A DNA stretch of 64,000 nucleotides from Chryseobacterium geocarposphaerae (GTDB lineage: Bacteria; Bacteroidota; Bacteroidia; Flavobacteriales; Weeksellaceae): assembly GCF_002797535.1 (NCBI RefSeq), contig NZ_PGFD01000001.1, positions 1,364,001-1,428,000 on the forward strand. Direction: 5' to 3'. Below the pieces are notes generated by a model, which did no database searches, was not told where the DNA came from, and worked only from the letters and a program-made list of their open reading frames with translations. The position numbers and the translations under genes are program-made. This document shows, in pieces, positions 15,901-24,000 of the stretch (its first letter is position 1; each line of letters opens with the position of its first letter).

Positions 15901-17182
15901 CATTGTTGGTGTCGCACAGTTCTACAGTATCTTTAATTAAGCTTTTACTTAATAAATTTAAAGTTAAAACTGCTACACGATAACAGGTTGGCATTGTTGG
16001 ATTTTGAATTCTTACATATAAAATGGTGTTATTTGCTAATGTAAAATTGTTTGGCAAAGCACCGACATTATTTTGCGCATCCTGCAAACTCGAGTGATAA
16101 CTAAAGGTAAAATTCGCCGGATTTTGTGAAGTTACATTAGCATTGAAACTATTTAAAGTAAGATTAACGGACGTATTTCCACAGAAATTTTGGGTATAGT
16201 TTTTCGCAGCCGGATAGGTCGGATCAAAAGTTAACGGAAAATCATCGGTTATTGTCAGATCACTGTTTCCACAAATATTAAACTTAACATTCGCTGTATA
16301 AACATCATTCTCAGTCGGGCAAACCGTAGTCTGAATTCCTGTTCCTACCGTCTGTCCCGCAGAATTTGTCCAGGTAATGTTGGGCTGAATTACATTTCCA
16401 AGCGGATTAAATTTCCATCCTTCCTGCATAGCCTGCCAAACTCCTGTATTTCTGCCCGCCGGAGAAACTCCTTGAGTTCCGTCATTATTACTTATTCCAA
16501 TGAGTGCATTTTCAAACTTCCTCGTCGGACAAGGGAGCAGCTTTTTTTCAACAAAGACTTCAATTACATTAGTCGTTTCATGCAAAACGATTTGTGATGA
16601 AGACCGGTCTGTACAGCCCGAAACTCTCCCATCAAAAAAGTTGATGACAAACTTTCTGAAAGGCGCCGTTCCAATTGTTGAATAATAAATTTCCGAAGTA
16701 TCACCTGATGAAAAAACCATGTCATGATATACCCCGAAAATCGAATTTTTCGGAAGGCTCGTACTTGGATTCTGCCACTGAACATTCGGATAATTGATAT
16801 TTCCCAACTGGTTCAAATCGAAAGTTACCATTCCGTTTGAACCTACAATAAGCGCTTCGAAATATTGATTATAAAAACAAAATTTGAAAGGTAAATCCAG
16901 TTTTGCAGCGAAAAGATCATCATAATTGGCATTTAGTGACGTTCCCTGATTCATCGGAATCGGAGGATTGTAGGTCTCCTGAGTAGCTTCATAACTTGTA
17001 GTCTGCTTGAGCATAGGATATTCCACATGAAGTGCTATGCAGCCGTTTGCATCGAGATCATTAGTACAGGTAACATTGAAGCTTTCATTTCCTGCTGCAT
17101 CTTTCACTTTCACATTTACCGGAGCCTGAGAGAAGCTTAAAGCACTAATGAATAAGAATAAAATTCGTAAAATATTCATCAT
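12983..17182 (-). CDS. Large T9SS-exported surface protein with type-B (gliding-associated) sorting domain
   Basis: 1,399 residues. A signal peptide (1-19, ending SFSQAPV) is followed by an N-terminal region of about 400 residues. From about 420 to 1170 there are eight modules of roughly 90-100 residues. Each opens with a motif like CDTNNDGVE (~421), then CDINADNQE, CFNGTDD, CDFNNDNSE, CDNNNDGSE, CDEDFNLSE, CDENLDGSY and CDTGNDGIE (~1082). The D-x-N-x-D-G pattern resembles a calcium-binding loop. The C-terminus (NAITPNGDGLNDHWIVKNL to the end, ~85 residues) is the T9SS type-B sorting domain, so the protein is exported through the outer membrane and held at the surface or released. Probably an adhesin; the ligand is unknown. 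Two adjacent ATGs make the exact start uncertain by one codon. Confidence 0.85.
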   Translation of the reverse strand: MMNILRILFLFISALSFSQAPVNVKVKDAAGNESFNVTCTNDLDANGCIALHVEYPMLKQTTSYEATQETYNPPIPMNQGTSLNANYDDLFAAKLDLPFKFCFYNQYFEALIVGSNGMVTFDLNQLGNINYPNVQWQNPSTSLPKNSIFGVYHDMVFSSGDTSEIYYSTIGTAPFRKFVINFFDGRVSGCTDRSSSQIVLHETTNVIEVFVEKKLLPCPTRKFENALIGISNNDGTQGVSPAGRNTGVWQAMQEGWKFNPLGNVIQPNITWTNSAGQTVGTGIQTTVCPTENDVYTANVKFNICGNSDLTITDDFPLTFDPTYPAAKNYTQNFCGNTSVNLTLNSFNANVTSQNPANFTFSYHSSLQDAQNNVGALPNNFTLANNTILYVRIQNPTMPTCYRVAVLTLNLLSKSLIKDTVELCDTNNDGVEQNYNLSLLNPELFVAGTTGITYFNTQSDAQNNINAITTANITISTNLWVRLQEGACTYILGPVHFQFKPGVNLNSPINFPYTICDINADNQEPFDFTLNIGPLISIQTGAVFTVYNTYDEAYNGNGSVVNTIKEGIYILYIRVQVPNGCFAVATVNMNVTFTKILANEKNEYICFNGTDDISINLNTLSNGMLISPATVPVTEFYNSSAAANLGTGSISPNQTITTDGNFVTQTYFVRFEISDQCFTVRPITVNLVHPVIVQSSFAICDFNNDNSENVQLSQYSSAIVGNQNASAIFYPTLADATNGTNPITNLTVTGTQQIFVKINSYNCQQIYPVNLSLTSTPIVNSPVNITLNNICDNNNDGSEIYDLTQAQPQITSAANVSFTYYVNYDPATHTFSNEITNPTQFVVTAGNATVFVKVKLNNGECFSVAQINIHMTFLPPVVLNSANLNTCDEDFNLSEIFQLNDAIPQLFIPSQNTQPLSDMTISYYNTQADANAGNPANQIGTSITTSISSIQVWARFQSQTTGCYSVAPIQLNTYFPPKAINSTITVCDENLDGSYEVNLLNFTNLMVDIPNPANSFTFYLTQQNAQNGTNPIANPSNYSANPFPAQIWVKVQNIPGCDDIATISFVFGNKVTLQNNGPFQLETCDTGNDGIEIVNLTQFQSQIYTGTNVTFTYYPTLADLNAGTNAISTPGNFSYNQASGSNIVYVKVSVPGFCPSIVEIHLTLKKTPVFDIPTQYFCPEGSLDYTVHIEGYTIVSYVWTNPSGQVISTTDTITGITTVGTYTLTVTASNGCSYTETFEIKYFEVPVIGQIEIKGTTATVHATGSKPILYSIDGMTWQASNIFYNLQTGIITFYIKYAGSDCIVKQQSVILDIKNAITPNGDGLNDHWIVKNLQVFGDKMSTVKIFDRYQVLVFEQSSNKQFFWDGTIKGRPVPTSSYWYVITLPDGRTFTGWILVKNNN

Positions 17183-17327
17183 AAGCTAAAATAATTAATC
17201 ACTAACATATGATAAATTTACCACTTTTATTTATAGAATATTCAATAATAAACATTTATTTATATTAAATACCATGCAAAAAATCTATATAATTATTACA
17301 TAATCATTTGTATTTTGAATAATAACA

Positions 17328-17362
17328 AAAAAAGCCTTACTTATTAAGTAAAGCTTGTTTTT
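17328..17362 (-). terminator. Terminator after the acidic protein gene
   Basis: Stem AAGCCTTACTT / AAGTAAAGCTT with one mismatch and an ATT loop, followed on the minus strand by a run of seven T, 16 bp after the stop at 17379. Confidence 0.6.
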
Positions 17363-17378
17363 ATAATCAGTAAATTAT

Positions 17379-17669
17379 TTAAGTCAAAACATCATCGTTT
17401 TCCTCTTCGTGGTCATCTTCATTATCACTTAGGCTCCAATAGTTATTTTCTTCGTCTTCACTTCCGATCTCCTCCATTTCATCATCGTCATCTACTCCCG
17501 GAATATCCAGCCCTCTGTCTAAACTGTCATAGAATTCATCTTCTTCTATGGGTTTTCCATCTCCATCGAGCGGAATATGTCTTTCACGGTTAAAAATGTC
17601 TTCATTTGACTTGTATTCCCGCTGTTCTAATCTTCTTTCTTGTTCTTGTTCGCTATTTTCAGGTATCAT
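17379..17669 (-). CDS. Small, highly acidic protein of unknown function
   Basis: 96 residues from MIPENSEQEQERRLEQREYK. The C-terminal half is almost all Asp/Glu (VDDDDEMEEIGSEDEENN, EDDHEEENDD). No signal peptide or membrane segment. A longer open frame reaches 17789, but it would overlap the dehydrogenase gene by 68 bp and its extra 40 residues look like translated spacer, so the start at 17669 is preferred. It probably follows the dehydrogenase in one transcript, with a terminator after it. The function is unknown. Confidence 0.6.
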   Translation of the reverse strand: MIPENSEQEQERRLEQREYKSNEDIFNRERHIPLDGDGKPIEEDEFYDSLDRGLDIPGVDDDDEMEEIGSEDEENNYWSLSDNEDDHEEENDDVLT

Positions 17670-17721
17670 AATTCTTGTATTTAGTGGTTGTATAAAGGTA
17701 AACAAAAATAATTCCAAGTTG

Positions 17722-18705
17722 CTAAGAATTCTGAGAATAAACTTCAGGGTTTGCACAGGCCGGCATTTTCTCTCCTTTTGAAAAAGCAATCAGGTTTTCT
17801 GCAGCTAATTTGGCCATTCCGCTTCTTGCTTCTATCGTTGCGGAACCGATGTGCGGAAGGACACAAACATTGGAAAGCTCCAGAATAGGATCCTCTTTAA
17901 AAATCGGTTCAGGATTCGTAACATCTAGTCCTGCTCCCCAGATTTTCTTTTCTGCAAGTGCATTATACAGATCCTTCTGATTATGAAAACCTCCTCTGGC
18001 TGTATTAATGAAGATCGCGTTTTCTTTCATTTTTTCAAATACTGAAGTGTTGAAAAGTTCCTTTTGCTCAGGTCTGAAATTAGCGTGAACGCTTAAAACA
18101 TCAGACTGTGCAATCAATTCTTCGAAGGAAACATAAGTTGCACCCAATTCATTTTCGGCCTCTTCGTTTTTATTCCGATTATGATAAATAATATTCATGT
18201 CAAAAGCTTTCCTTGACTTTTTTGCCATTTCAAAACCGATTCTTCCTAAGCCAAAAATTCCTAATGTTTTACCATATAACTCCTGTCCCAGAGCGTGTAA
18301 AGGGTCAAAATCTCCCCAATTTCCGGATTTTACTTTTTCGAAATTGTAGCTTGCTCTCCTTGCAACCGATTGCATTAATAAAAATGCCACATCTGAGGTC
18401 GCTTTACTTAAAACATCCGGCGTGTTTCCGACCGGAATATTTCTATGGTTTGCTTCCTGAATATCCACATGATCAAAACCGACAGAGTATAATGCAATTG
18501 CCTTTATATTCGGACATTCTGTAAAGAAATCTTTATCATATTTAAATTCAGCTCCAACACTTAAAATAGCATCGTGGCTTTTACAATAACTTAGCCATTC
18601 ATCGTGAGATAAATTTTCATGTTCAGGGATAAAAACCTCCCATCCTGCATCTTTCAGCATGTGAATTCCGATTTCCGGAATCCTCTTGTTTACGAATACC
18701 TTCAT
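17722..18705 (-). CDS. NAD(P)-dependent D-2-hydroxyacid dehydrogenase
   Basis: 327 residues, the usual length of the family, which reduces 2-keto acids to D-2-hydroxy acids in the cytosol. The cofactor loop GLGRIG is at 152-157. The catalytic triad is visible: Arg237 in INTARGG, Glu266 in DVTNPEP and His285 in LPHIGSAT. Substrate-side residues (YSVGFDHVD, ~73-81) resemble glyoxylate/hydroxypyruvate reductases and phosphoglycerate dehydrogenase relatives, but no ACT domain follows, so SerA is unlikely. The exact substrate is open. Confidence 0.85.
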   Translation of the reverse strand: MKVFVNKRIPEIGIHMLKDAGWEVFIPEHENLSHDEWLSYCKSHDAILSVGAEFKYDKDFFTECPNIKAIALYSVGFDHVDIQEANHRNIPVGNTPDVLSKATSDVAFLLMQSVARRASYNFEKVKSGNWGDFDPLHALGQELYGKTLGIFGLGRIGFEMAKKSRKAFDMNIIYHNRNKNEEAENELGATYVSFEELIAQSDVLSVHANFRPEQKELFNTSVFEKMKENAIFINTARGGFHNQKDLYNALAEKKIWGAGLDVTNPEPIFKEDPILELSNVCVLPHIGSATIEARSGMAKLAAENLIAFSKGEKMPACANPEVYSQNS

Positions 18706-18739
18706 TCTATTTTGTAATTAATTTCGGTTGTCTTTCAAA

Positions 18740-18774
18740 TAAAAAACCTTACTCCTGTTAAAAGCAAGGTTTTT
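18740..18774 (-). terminator. Terminator-like hairpin upstream of the dehydrogenase gene
   Basis: AAAACCTT / AAGGTTTT with an 15-nt loop, T-rich on both strands. It lies between the small basic protein gene (ends 18806) and the dehydrogenase gene. Confidence 0.5.
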
Positions 18775-18805
18775 CTAACTTTAATATTAAAAATTATTTT
18801 TATCA

Positions 18806-19033
18806 TCATTTATGTTTATTCCCAGATCTGGAATTCATTTCCTGAATTTCTGCCCAAACTTCTTTCACTGTTTTTGGAGCATGAGTCACGAAACCATTTT
18901 TTGATGATTCCTGATTTTGGTTTTTCATATCGGCTTGCTGAGAATGACTTGTCGCTTGATATCTTCTGTTATGAGAAAGATTTTTCTGGATATTGCTGAA
19001 GTCGTGTGATGCTTTAAATCTGTTTGTGTCCAT
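18806..19033 (-). CDS. Small hydrophilic protein of unknown function
   Basis: 75 residues, rich in Asn, Gln, Ser, His and Lys (MDTNRFKASHDFSNIQKNLS, RSGNKHK at the end), without signal peptide or membrane segment. A short central-to-C-terminal part (APKTVKEVWAEIQEMNS) looks like an amphipathic helix. Codon use and the clean stop before a terminator suggest a real gene, but no family is recognised. Confidence 0.5.
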   Translation of the reverse strand: MDTNRFKASHDFSNIQKNLSHNRRYQATSHSQQADMKNQNQESSKNGFVTHAPKTVKEVWAEIQEMNSRSGNKHK

Positions 19034-19097
19034 GATAATAAGATTTAAAAGATTAGTTCTGTTTTGAATCCAATTATCATTCCGAACCTATCAAAAA

Positions 19098-19493
19098 TTA
19101 TTTTTTTATTTGAATTAATTGCCCTTTTCTTTTCACTATATTTTTATAATCCCACTGAATTTTCTCAGATTTTTCGAGATATCTTTTTAGATCTTCTACA
19201 TTGATTTCAGAAACGTCATTATAAAAGACAGAAGCATCCTGAAATTTTCCTCCATAAACGTTTAAGAGTTCTTCATTAAAAGATTTTCCGCTCCAAAACA
19301 TTAGCCGGACTCCTTTCTTTTGCTTGCTATAACCTACAATCGGATTTCCATCTAAAAACCAGACAGGATGTGCATGCCATATTTTTGATTCGGCTTCTAT
19401 TAGATTTTCATTAATGATCTCGGAGAGTTTTAAACATATCTTTTGGTCAGATTCTGTTTGTGATTCAATGTATTGTTGAATATCAGAATTCAT
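19098..19493 (-). CDS. DUF1801 (YdhG-like) domain protein
   Basis: About 131 residues from MNSDIQQYIESQTESDQKIC. The DUF1801 pattern is seen in ESKIWHAHPVWFLDGNPIVG (~39-58) and GVRLMFWSGKSF. These small cytoplasmic proteins have an iron-sulfur-assembly-like fold and no firmly assigned role. An in-frame ATG 12 codons upstream (19529) is possible; the later start is chosen because the family usually starts close to this helix. Confidence 0.7.
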   Translation of the reverse strand: MNSDIQQYIESQTESDQKICLKLSEIINENLIEAESKIWHAHPVWFLDGNPIVGYSKQKKGVRLMFWSGKSFNEELLNVYGGKFQDASVFYNDVSEINVEDLKRYLEKSEKIQWDYKNIVKRKGQLIQIKK

Positions 19494-19595
19494 ATTTTTA
19501 TTTATTAATGATCTCATAAAATTAAACAATTACATCAATAATAAATTCCTTTACAGAACTGATATTTTAGACCGGTAACTCAAAAATTCTTTTTT

Positions 19596-19666
19596 GTCAT
19601 TCTGACGTAGGAAGAATCTATAATATTAAAAGATTCTTCATTCCACTTTGTTTCATTCAGAATGAC
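19596..19666. repeat. Intergenic palindromic repeat, family B (complete)
   Basis: 71 bp bounded by the perfect 10-bp inverted ends GTCATTCTGA (19596) and TCAGAATGAC (19657). Inner arms AAGAATCT and AGATTCTT are also inverted. The right half matches 5912-5948. It could form a long hairpin in the 39-175 bp spacer between DUF1801 and pcm. Confidence 0.65.
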
Positions 19667-19704
19667 AGAGAATGTTTAAAAAGTAGTTATGTTTACCGCG
19701 AAAA

Positions 19705-20355
19705 TTACTGATTGGTGCTTCCCAACATCGGTACAAATTTATACGCTCCGAATTCTTCTTTTTCAAATTCGGTAGGCGATACTTTTGTGAATCTGAATAA
19801 AACCTGTTCGTCGGTTGGTCCTAGTGGGATGACCATTTTTCCGCCCACTTTCAGCTGTTTCAGTAACTCTGTGGGTAAGATTGATGCGCCACAGGTTACA
19901 ATAATCTTATCAAAAGGTGCAAAAGTAGGAAGTCCGGCAAAACCATCTCCAAAACTTTGAAACTTTGGAAATAGATGCATTTCGCGAAGTTTTTTCTTTG
20001 AAAAATCGAAGAGATCTTTTTGTCTTTCCACCGTATATACGTGAGCTTTCATCGCCAGTAAAACAGCCGTCTGATAACCACAGCCAGTTCCTATTTCCAG
20101 GACTTTTTCGCCCGGCTTTACTTGTAAAAGTTCAGATTGTTCCGCTACAGTAGACGGATGTGAAATCGTCTGATGGGCCAAAATAGGGAAAGCACGATCT
20201 TCATAAGCGAAGTCTTCAAAAATGCTTTCAATAAAAAGGTGTCTCGGAACTTCATTCATTGCCGAAAGTACATTTTCATCCGAAATTCCCATCCTATTCC
20301 GAAGATAATCAATCAAAATCTTTCTTTTTCCCTTGTGTACAAACGAATCCTGCAT
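19705..20355 (-). CDS. pcm: Protein-L-isoaspartate O-methyltransferase
   Basis: 216 residues, the usual Pcm length. The enzyme (EC 2.1.1.77) methylates L-isoaspartyl residues from S-adenosylmethionine to start repair of aged proteins. Landmarks: FEDFAYEDRAFPIL and HQTISHPSTVAEQSELLQ (substrate side, 47-78), the SAM-binding VLEIGTGCGYQTAVL (85-99), then VYTVERQKDL and GGKMVIPLG. Cytoplasmic. It is divergent from the Gfo/Idh/MocA gene, with about 125 bp between them. Confidence 0.9.
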   Translation of the reverse strand: MQDSFVHKGKRKILIDYLRNRMGISDENVLSAMNEVPRHLFIESIFEDFAYEDRAFPILAHQTISHPSTVAEQSELLQVKPGEKVLEIGTGCGYQTAVLLAMKAHVYTVERQKDLFDFSKKKLREMHLFPKFQSFGDGFAGLPTFAPFDKIIVTCGASILPTELLKQLKVGGKMVIPLGPTDEQVLFRFTKVSPTEFEKEEFGAYKFVPMLGSTNQ

Positions 20356-20480
20356 GTCACAAAAATAAGAAATTAGATATTAGATTTTCGAGATTCCGCA
20401 AAAGATTTATCCACAAAAAATTAAATTCTGCCCTTCGAAATATAACTTCTTTATTATCTTTACAAAAATTTAATACAGCT

Positions 20481-21443
20481 ATGTTAAAAGCAGGTTTGGT
20501 AGGTGCCGGACATTTAGGAAAAATACATTTACGTCTTCTGAATCAGTCTGATAAGTATGAATTTGTAGGATTTCATGATAAGGATGTAGAAAACGGAAAA
20601 AAATTAGAAGCCGAATTCGGATACAAATATTTTGAAAATTTTGATGAATTGCTTGAAAAAATCGAAATGCTGGATATTGTAACGCCCACTATTTATCATT
20701 ACGATTATGCATTAAAAGCCATTGAAAAGAAACTTCACTTCTTCATCGAAAAACCGGTAACCCAGACATTGCAGCAGGCTGAAGAAATTCTTTATAAATG
20801 TCGTGAAAATGGAATCAAAGCTCAGGTTGGGCACGTTGAAAGATATAATCCGGCTTTTATCGGAGCTAAAGATTACATTCAACATCCGATGTTCATAGAA
20901 ATCCACAGACTGGCAGAATTCAACCCTCGTGGAACAGATGTTTCTGTAGTACTGGATCTAATGATTCATGATCTGGATATCCTATTAAGTATTGTAAAAT
21001 CCAAGGTTAAAAACATTCATGCAAGCGGTGTTTGTGTGGTAAGCAAAACTCCGGATATCGCCAATGCAAGAATAGAATTTGAAAACGGATGTGTTGCTAA
21101 CCTTACGACTTCAAGAATTTCTATGAAAGCGATGAGAAAAAGCCGTTTCTTCCAGAAAGACGCTTATATTTCTGTTGATTTCTTAGAAAAGAAGGCAGAA
21201 GTTATCCGAATGAAAGATGCCCCCGAAAACCCTACTCCATTCGATATGATTATTGAAAACGCTGATGGAGAAAAGAATCAGATCTTATTTGAATATCCGA
21301 ATATCCAGCCTAATAATGCAATCCTAGATGAGCTCAATTCTTTCGCAGATGCTATCATGGAAGATAAAAATGTGGAAGTTTCTCTTGAAGACGGAACAGA
21401 AGCGTTGAAAGTGGCTTTGGAGATTATGAAGCTGATTTCATAA
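20481..21443 (+). CDS. Gfo/Idh/MocA family NAD(P)-dependent oxidoreductase
   Basis: 320 residues. The N-terminal Rossmann domain opens MLKAGLVGAGHLGKIHLRLL (G-x-G-x-x-G at 8-13), the family's FIEKPVTQT follows at 88-96 (conserved Lys91), and a C-terminal alpha/beta domain contains DLMIHDLDILLSIVKSKV. Such enzymes oxidise or reduce sugars, inositols or related compounds; the substrate is not evident. An upstream in-frame ATG (20259) would overlap pcm by 97 bp and adds sequence unlike the family, so 20481 is chosen. Confidence 0.83.
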   Translation: MLKAGLVGAGHLGKIHLRLLNQSDKYEFVGFHDKDVENGKKLEAEFGYKYFENFDELLEKIEMLDIVTPTIYHYDYALKAIEKKLHFFIEKPVTQTLQQAEEILYKCRENGIKAQVGHVERYNPAFIGAKDYIQHPMFIEIHRLAEFNPRGTDVSVVLDLMIHDLDILLSIVKSKVKNIHASGVCVVSKTPDIANARIEFENGCVANLTTSRISMKAMRKSRFFQKDAYISVDFLEKKAEVIRMKDAPENPTPFDMIIENADGEKNQILFEYPNIQPNNAILDELNSFADAIMEDKNVEVSLEDGTEALKVALEIMKLIS

Positions 21444-21475
21444 TTTTTAAATTTTATTAATTTTTATATCATATG

Positions 21476-21502
21476 CAAACGGGCTAAAGCCCGTTTTTTT
21501 TT
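21476..21502 (+). terminator. Terminator after the Gfo/Idh/MocA gene
   Basis: Stem AAACGGGC / GCCCGTTT with a TAAA loop and a run of T. It is a strong intrinsic terminator. Confidence 0.85.
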
Positions 21503-21634
21503 GAATTAGCTTCAAAATAATTTTACATAAATATTTAAACCATTAAGAAAATTAAGTAATTAAGGGATCTTAAAATTTCTCTATTTTTTTATCAAAGTCC
21601 TTTGAGTTTTAGTTTTTATTCAACAATTTTTAAA

Positions 21635-21642
21635 TATATTTG
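21635..21642 (+). promoter_or_regulatory. Candidate -7 promoter box for the GH5 gene
   Basis: TATATTTG, a perfect TAnnTTTG match 59 bp upstream of the ATG. No good -33 element was found. Confidence 0.35.
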
Positions 21643-21701
21643 TCATTGTAGAAACTCTAATTCTTAAAACAATCCCTAATATTTAAATAATTAAAACTAC
21701 T

Positions 21702-23423
21702 ATGAAAAGAGCCATCCTTCTATCCGCTTTTTTATTGTCTCAATTTGGGACATCACAACTTTTAAAGACCAATGGTCAGAAAATTGTAAACGACAAAGGA
21801 GAAAATGTTCAATTAAGAGGCCTCGGTTTGGGAGGATGGATGCTGCAGGAAGGCTATATGCTGAAAACTGCAGATTTTGCAGGCCCTCAATACAAGATCA
21901 AACAAAAAATAGCTGAGCTGATCGGTGAAGACGGAATGAATGAATTCTATGCTGCTTACCTGAAAAACGGGATCACAAAACAGGATATTGATTTTCTGAA
22001 GAAGGCCGGATTTAACTCAATCCGACTTCCTATGCATTATAACCTGTATACTTTGCCTATTGAAAAAGAACCTAAAAAAGGACAAAATACCTGGTTGGAA
22101 GAGGGTTTTAAAATGACCGACGATCTTCTAAAATGGTGTGCAGCCAACAAAATGTACCTGATTTTGGATCTTCATACTGCACCCGGAGGACAAGGAAATG
22201 ACGTTAATATTTCCGACAATGATAAAACTAAACCTTCACTTTGGGACAGCGAAGAAAACCAGAAAAAAACAATTGCTCTCTGGAAAAAACTGGCGGAACG
22301 ATATAAAGATGAACCGTGGATCGGAGGCTATGATTTAATTAATGAACCGAATATTAATTTCACAGGAAAAAACCCCAACGGAACAGACGAAATGTCTAAT
22401 GCCCCCCTTTGGAAACTCCAAAAAGAAATTACAGAAGCCATCCGTACGGTTGATAAAAAACACATCATCATTATCGAAGGAAACGGTTGGGGAAATAACT
22501 ACAATGGCTTAACTCCGCTTTGGGATAACAATATGGCATTCAGTTTTCATAAATACTGGAATTACAATGACGATGCAACGTTAAAATTTGCTTTAGATTT
22601 AAGAGAAAAGCATAACATTCCAATCTGGTTGGGAGAAACAGGGGAAAACTCGAACGTATGGTTTACGGAACTTATCCAGCTTTTAGACAAGCATAATATT
22701 GGGTATGCATTCTGGCCGATGAAAAAGATCGATAATATTGCAGGAATCACCAATGTGAAAATCACCCCGGAATATCAGAAATTATTAGACTATTGGAAAA
22801 ACGGAGGTGAAAAACCGTCAAAAGAGTTTGCCCAAAAAACTTTAATGCAGATTGCAGATAATTATAAATTCAATAATGTTGAGATTAAAAATGATGTAAT
22901 TGATGCCATGTTCAGACAGACTAAAGACAGCTCTACAAAACCTTTTAAAAATCTTCAGGCTCCGGGAAAAATCCTGGCTACAGATTATGATTTGGGAAGA
23001 ATGGGCGCTGCTTACTTAGATAAAGATTTCATCAATCTTTGGGTAAGTGATGCTTCAAAAAGGTCTGAATGGAACTCGGGAAATCAGTTGCGAAACGACG
23101 GAGTTGATATTTACAAAACAAATGACAACCAATATTATGTCGGAAAAACAGAAAATGGAGAATGGCTGCAATATACCATTAATGCAAAAGACAGCAGAAC
23201 TTATACTTTCGACATCAATTATGCAAGCAATACTACTGCAAAAATCAGGATTGAAGATGCTTCCGGAAAGCAGTTGGCTGCCGTTTCATTAAATTCAACC
23301 GGAGGAAATGAAATCTGGAAAATAGTTTCTGTGAAAGGAATCAACCTTAAAAAAGGAGAAAATAAAATCAGAATCTATTTCGAAAATGACGGAGTAAACC
23401 TGAAATCTTTTGAAGTAAAATAA
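21702..23423 (+). CDS. Secreted glycoside hydrolase family 5 with C-terminal carbohydrate-binding-like domain
   Basis: 573 residues. Signal peptide 1-18 (LLSQFGTSQ). The GH5 (beta/alpha)8 domain spans about 25-365: GLGLGGWML near the N-terminus, SIRLPMHY (106-113), LILDLHTAPGGQG (153-165), the acid/base Glu215 in YDLINEPN, SFHKYWNY (281-288), and the nucleophile Glu312 in WLGETGEN. The C-terminal 140 residues (GEWLQYTINA, FDINYASNTTAKIRI) resemble a CBM6-type beta-sandwich. It probably cleaves a beta-linked glucan or mannan outside the cytoplasm. It stands alone between terminators, apart from the SusCD locus. No lipobox and no T9SS tail are visible. Confidence 0.87.
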   Translation: MKRAILLSAFLLSQFGTSQLLKTNGQKIVNDKGENVQLRGLGLGGWMLQEGYMLKTADFAGPQYKIKQKIAELIGEDGMNEFYAAYLKNGITKQDIDFLKKAGFNSIRLPMHYNLYTLPIEKEPKKGQNTWLEEGFKMTDDLLKWCAANKMYLILDLHTAPGGQGNDVNISDNDKTKPSLWDSEENQKKTIALWKKLAERYKDEPWIGGYDLINEPNINFTGKNPNGTDEMSNAPLWKLQKEITEAIRTVDKKHIIIIEGNGWGNNYNGLTPLWDNNMAFSFHKYWNYNDDATLKFALDLREKHNIPIWLGETGENSNVWFTELIQLLDKHNIGYAFWPMKKIDNIAGITNVKITPEYQKLLDYWKNGGEKPSKEFAQKTLMQIADNYKFNNVEIKNDVIDAMFRQTKDSSTKPFKNLQAPGKILATDYDLGRMGAAYLDKDFINLWVSDASKRSEWNSGNQLRNDGVDIYKTNDNQYYVGKTENGEWLQYTINAKDSRTYTFDINYASNTTAKIRIEDASGKQLAAVSLNSTGGNEIWKIVSVKGINLKKGENKIRIYFENDGVNLKSFEVK

Positions 23424-23486
23424 ATTTAAGATTTATAGGGCAGAGTTAAAATAATTTTAATTATTTTGCCGAAAAATTAAATAATT

Positions 23487-23945
23487 ATGATGGAAACAAA
23501 TTCTCCTTTCGAACAATTTGAGGAGTTAAGAATCGACAGAATTTCAAGAGAGTTTCTTGCGGAAACCGCAAAATGGGCTACTTTTTTATCTATTCTAGGG
23601 TTTATCGGCATCGGGCTTATGGTAATTGTAGCTTTATTTGTATTGGTAATAGGTGCATCAACGAGTACATCGGCAAGTTTTGCGCCTTTGGGTGGTGGTG
23701 CCTTTGTAAGTATTTTTTACTTTATTGTTGCAGGATTTTATTTCGTGCCAATTAATTACTTGTATAAGTTTGCTTCTAATATGAAGAATGCGATACGTAC
23801 AAATAATCAATCAAGCCTAACCTCTTCCTTCGAGTACATTAAATCGCATTACAAGTTTATAGGAATTCTAACCATTGTAATGATCGGAATTTATATTCTT
23901 ATGATTTTATGGATGATGTTTGCTGCTTTCGGACGCTCGATGTAA
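23487..23945 (+). CDS. DUF5362-like membrane protein
   Basis: 152 residues with three or four hydrophobic segments (about 29-58, 69-92, 124-147) and a hydrophilic N-terminus (FEQFEELRIDRISREFLAET). The arrangement matches a Bacteroidota family of unknown function (DUF5362, by recollection). ATG codons at 1 and 2 make the start uncertain by one residue. It ends 66 bp before the beta-lactamase gene, with a hairpin between them. Confidence 0.65.
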   Translation: MMETNSPFEQFEELRIDRISREFLAETAKWATFLSILGFIGIGLMVIVALFVLVIGASTSTSASFAPLGGGAFVSIFYFIVAGFYFVPINYLYKFASNMKNAIRTNNQSSLTSSFEYIKSHYKFIGILTIVMIGIYILMILWMMFAAFGRSM

Positions 23946-23955
23946 ATTAATTTAT

Positions 23956-23963
23956 TATATTTG
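23956..23963 (+). promoter_or_regulatory. Candidate -7 promoter box for the beta-lactamase gene
   Basis: TATATTTG, a perfect TAnnTTTG match. Transcription would start about where the hairpin at 23969 begins. The -33 element is not clear. Confidence 0.4.
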
Positions 23964-23968
23964 AATAC

Positions 23969-24000
23969 AATCCTTCTTAGAAATTAAGAAGGATTTTTTA
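23969..24000 (+). terminator. Hairpin between the DUF5362-like gene and the beta-lactamase gene
   Basis: Perfect 11-bp stem AATCCTTCTTA / TAAGAAGGATT with a GAAAT loop and a run of six T. It is an intrinsic terminator for the upstream gene, but it also lies within the likely leader of the beta-lactamase mRNA, ending 12 bp before its ATG. Confidence 0.75.

Noticed and set aside
17722-17789. Long version of the acidic protein starting at 17789
   Set aside because: It would overlap the dehydrogenase gene by 68 bp, and the extra 40 residues look like translated spacer. The ATG at 17669 fits better.
20259-20480. N-terminal extension of the Gfo/Idh/MocA protein
   Set aside because: The Rossmann fold starts at the ATG at 20481; the extension overlaps pcm and does not resemble the family.
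23440-23475. AT hairpin after the GH5 gene as a terminator
   Set aside because: The stem is almost pure A/T and no T-run follows it, so it cannot be told from chance in such AT-rich DNA.
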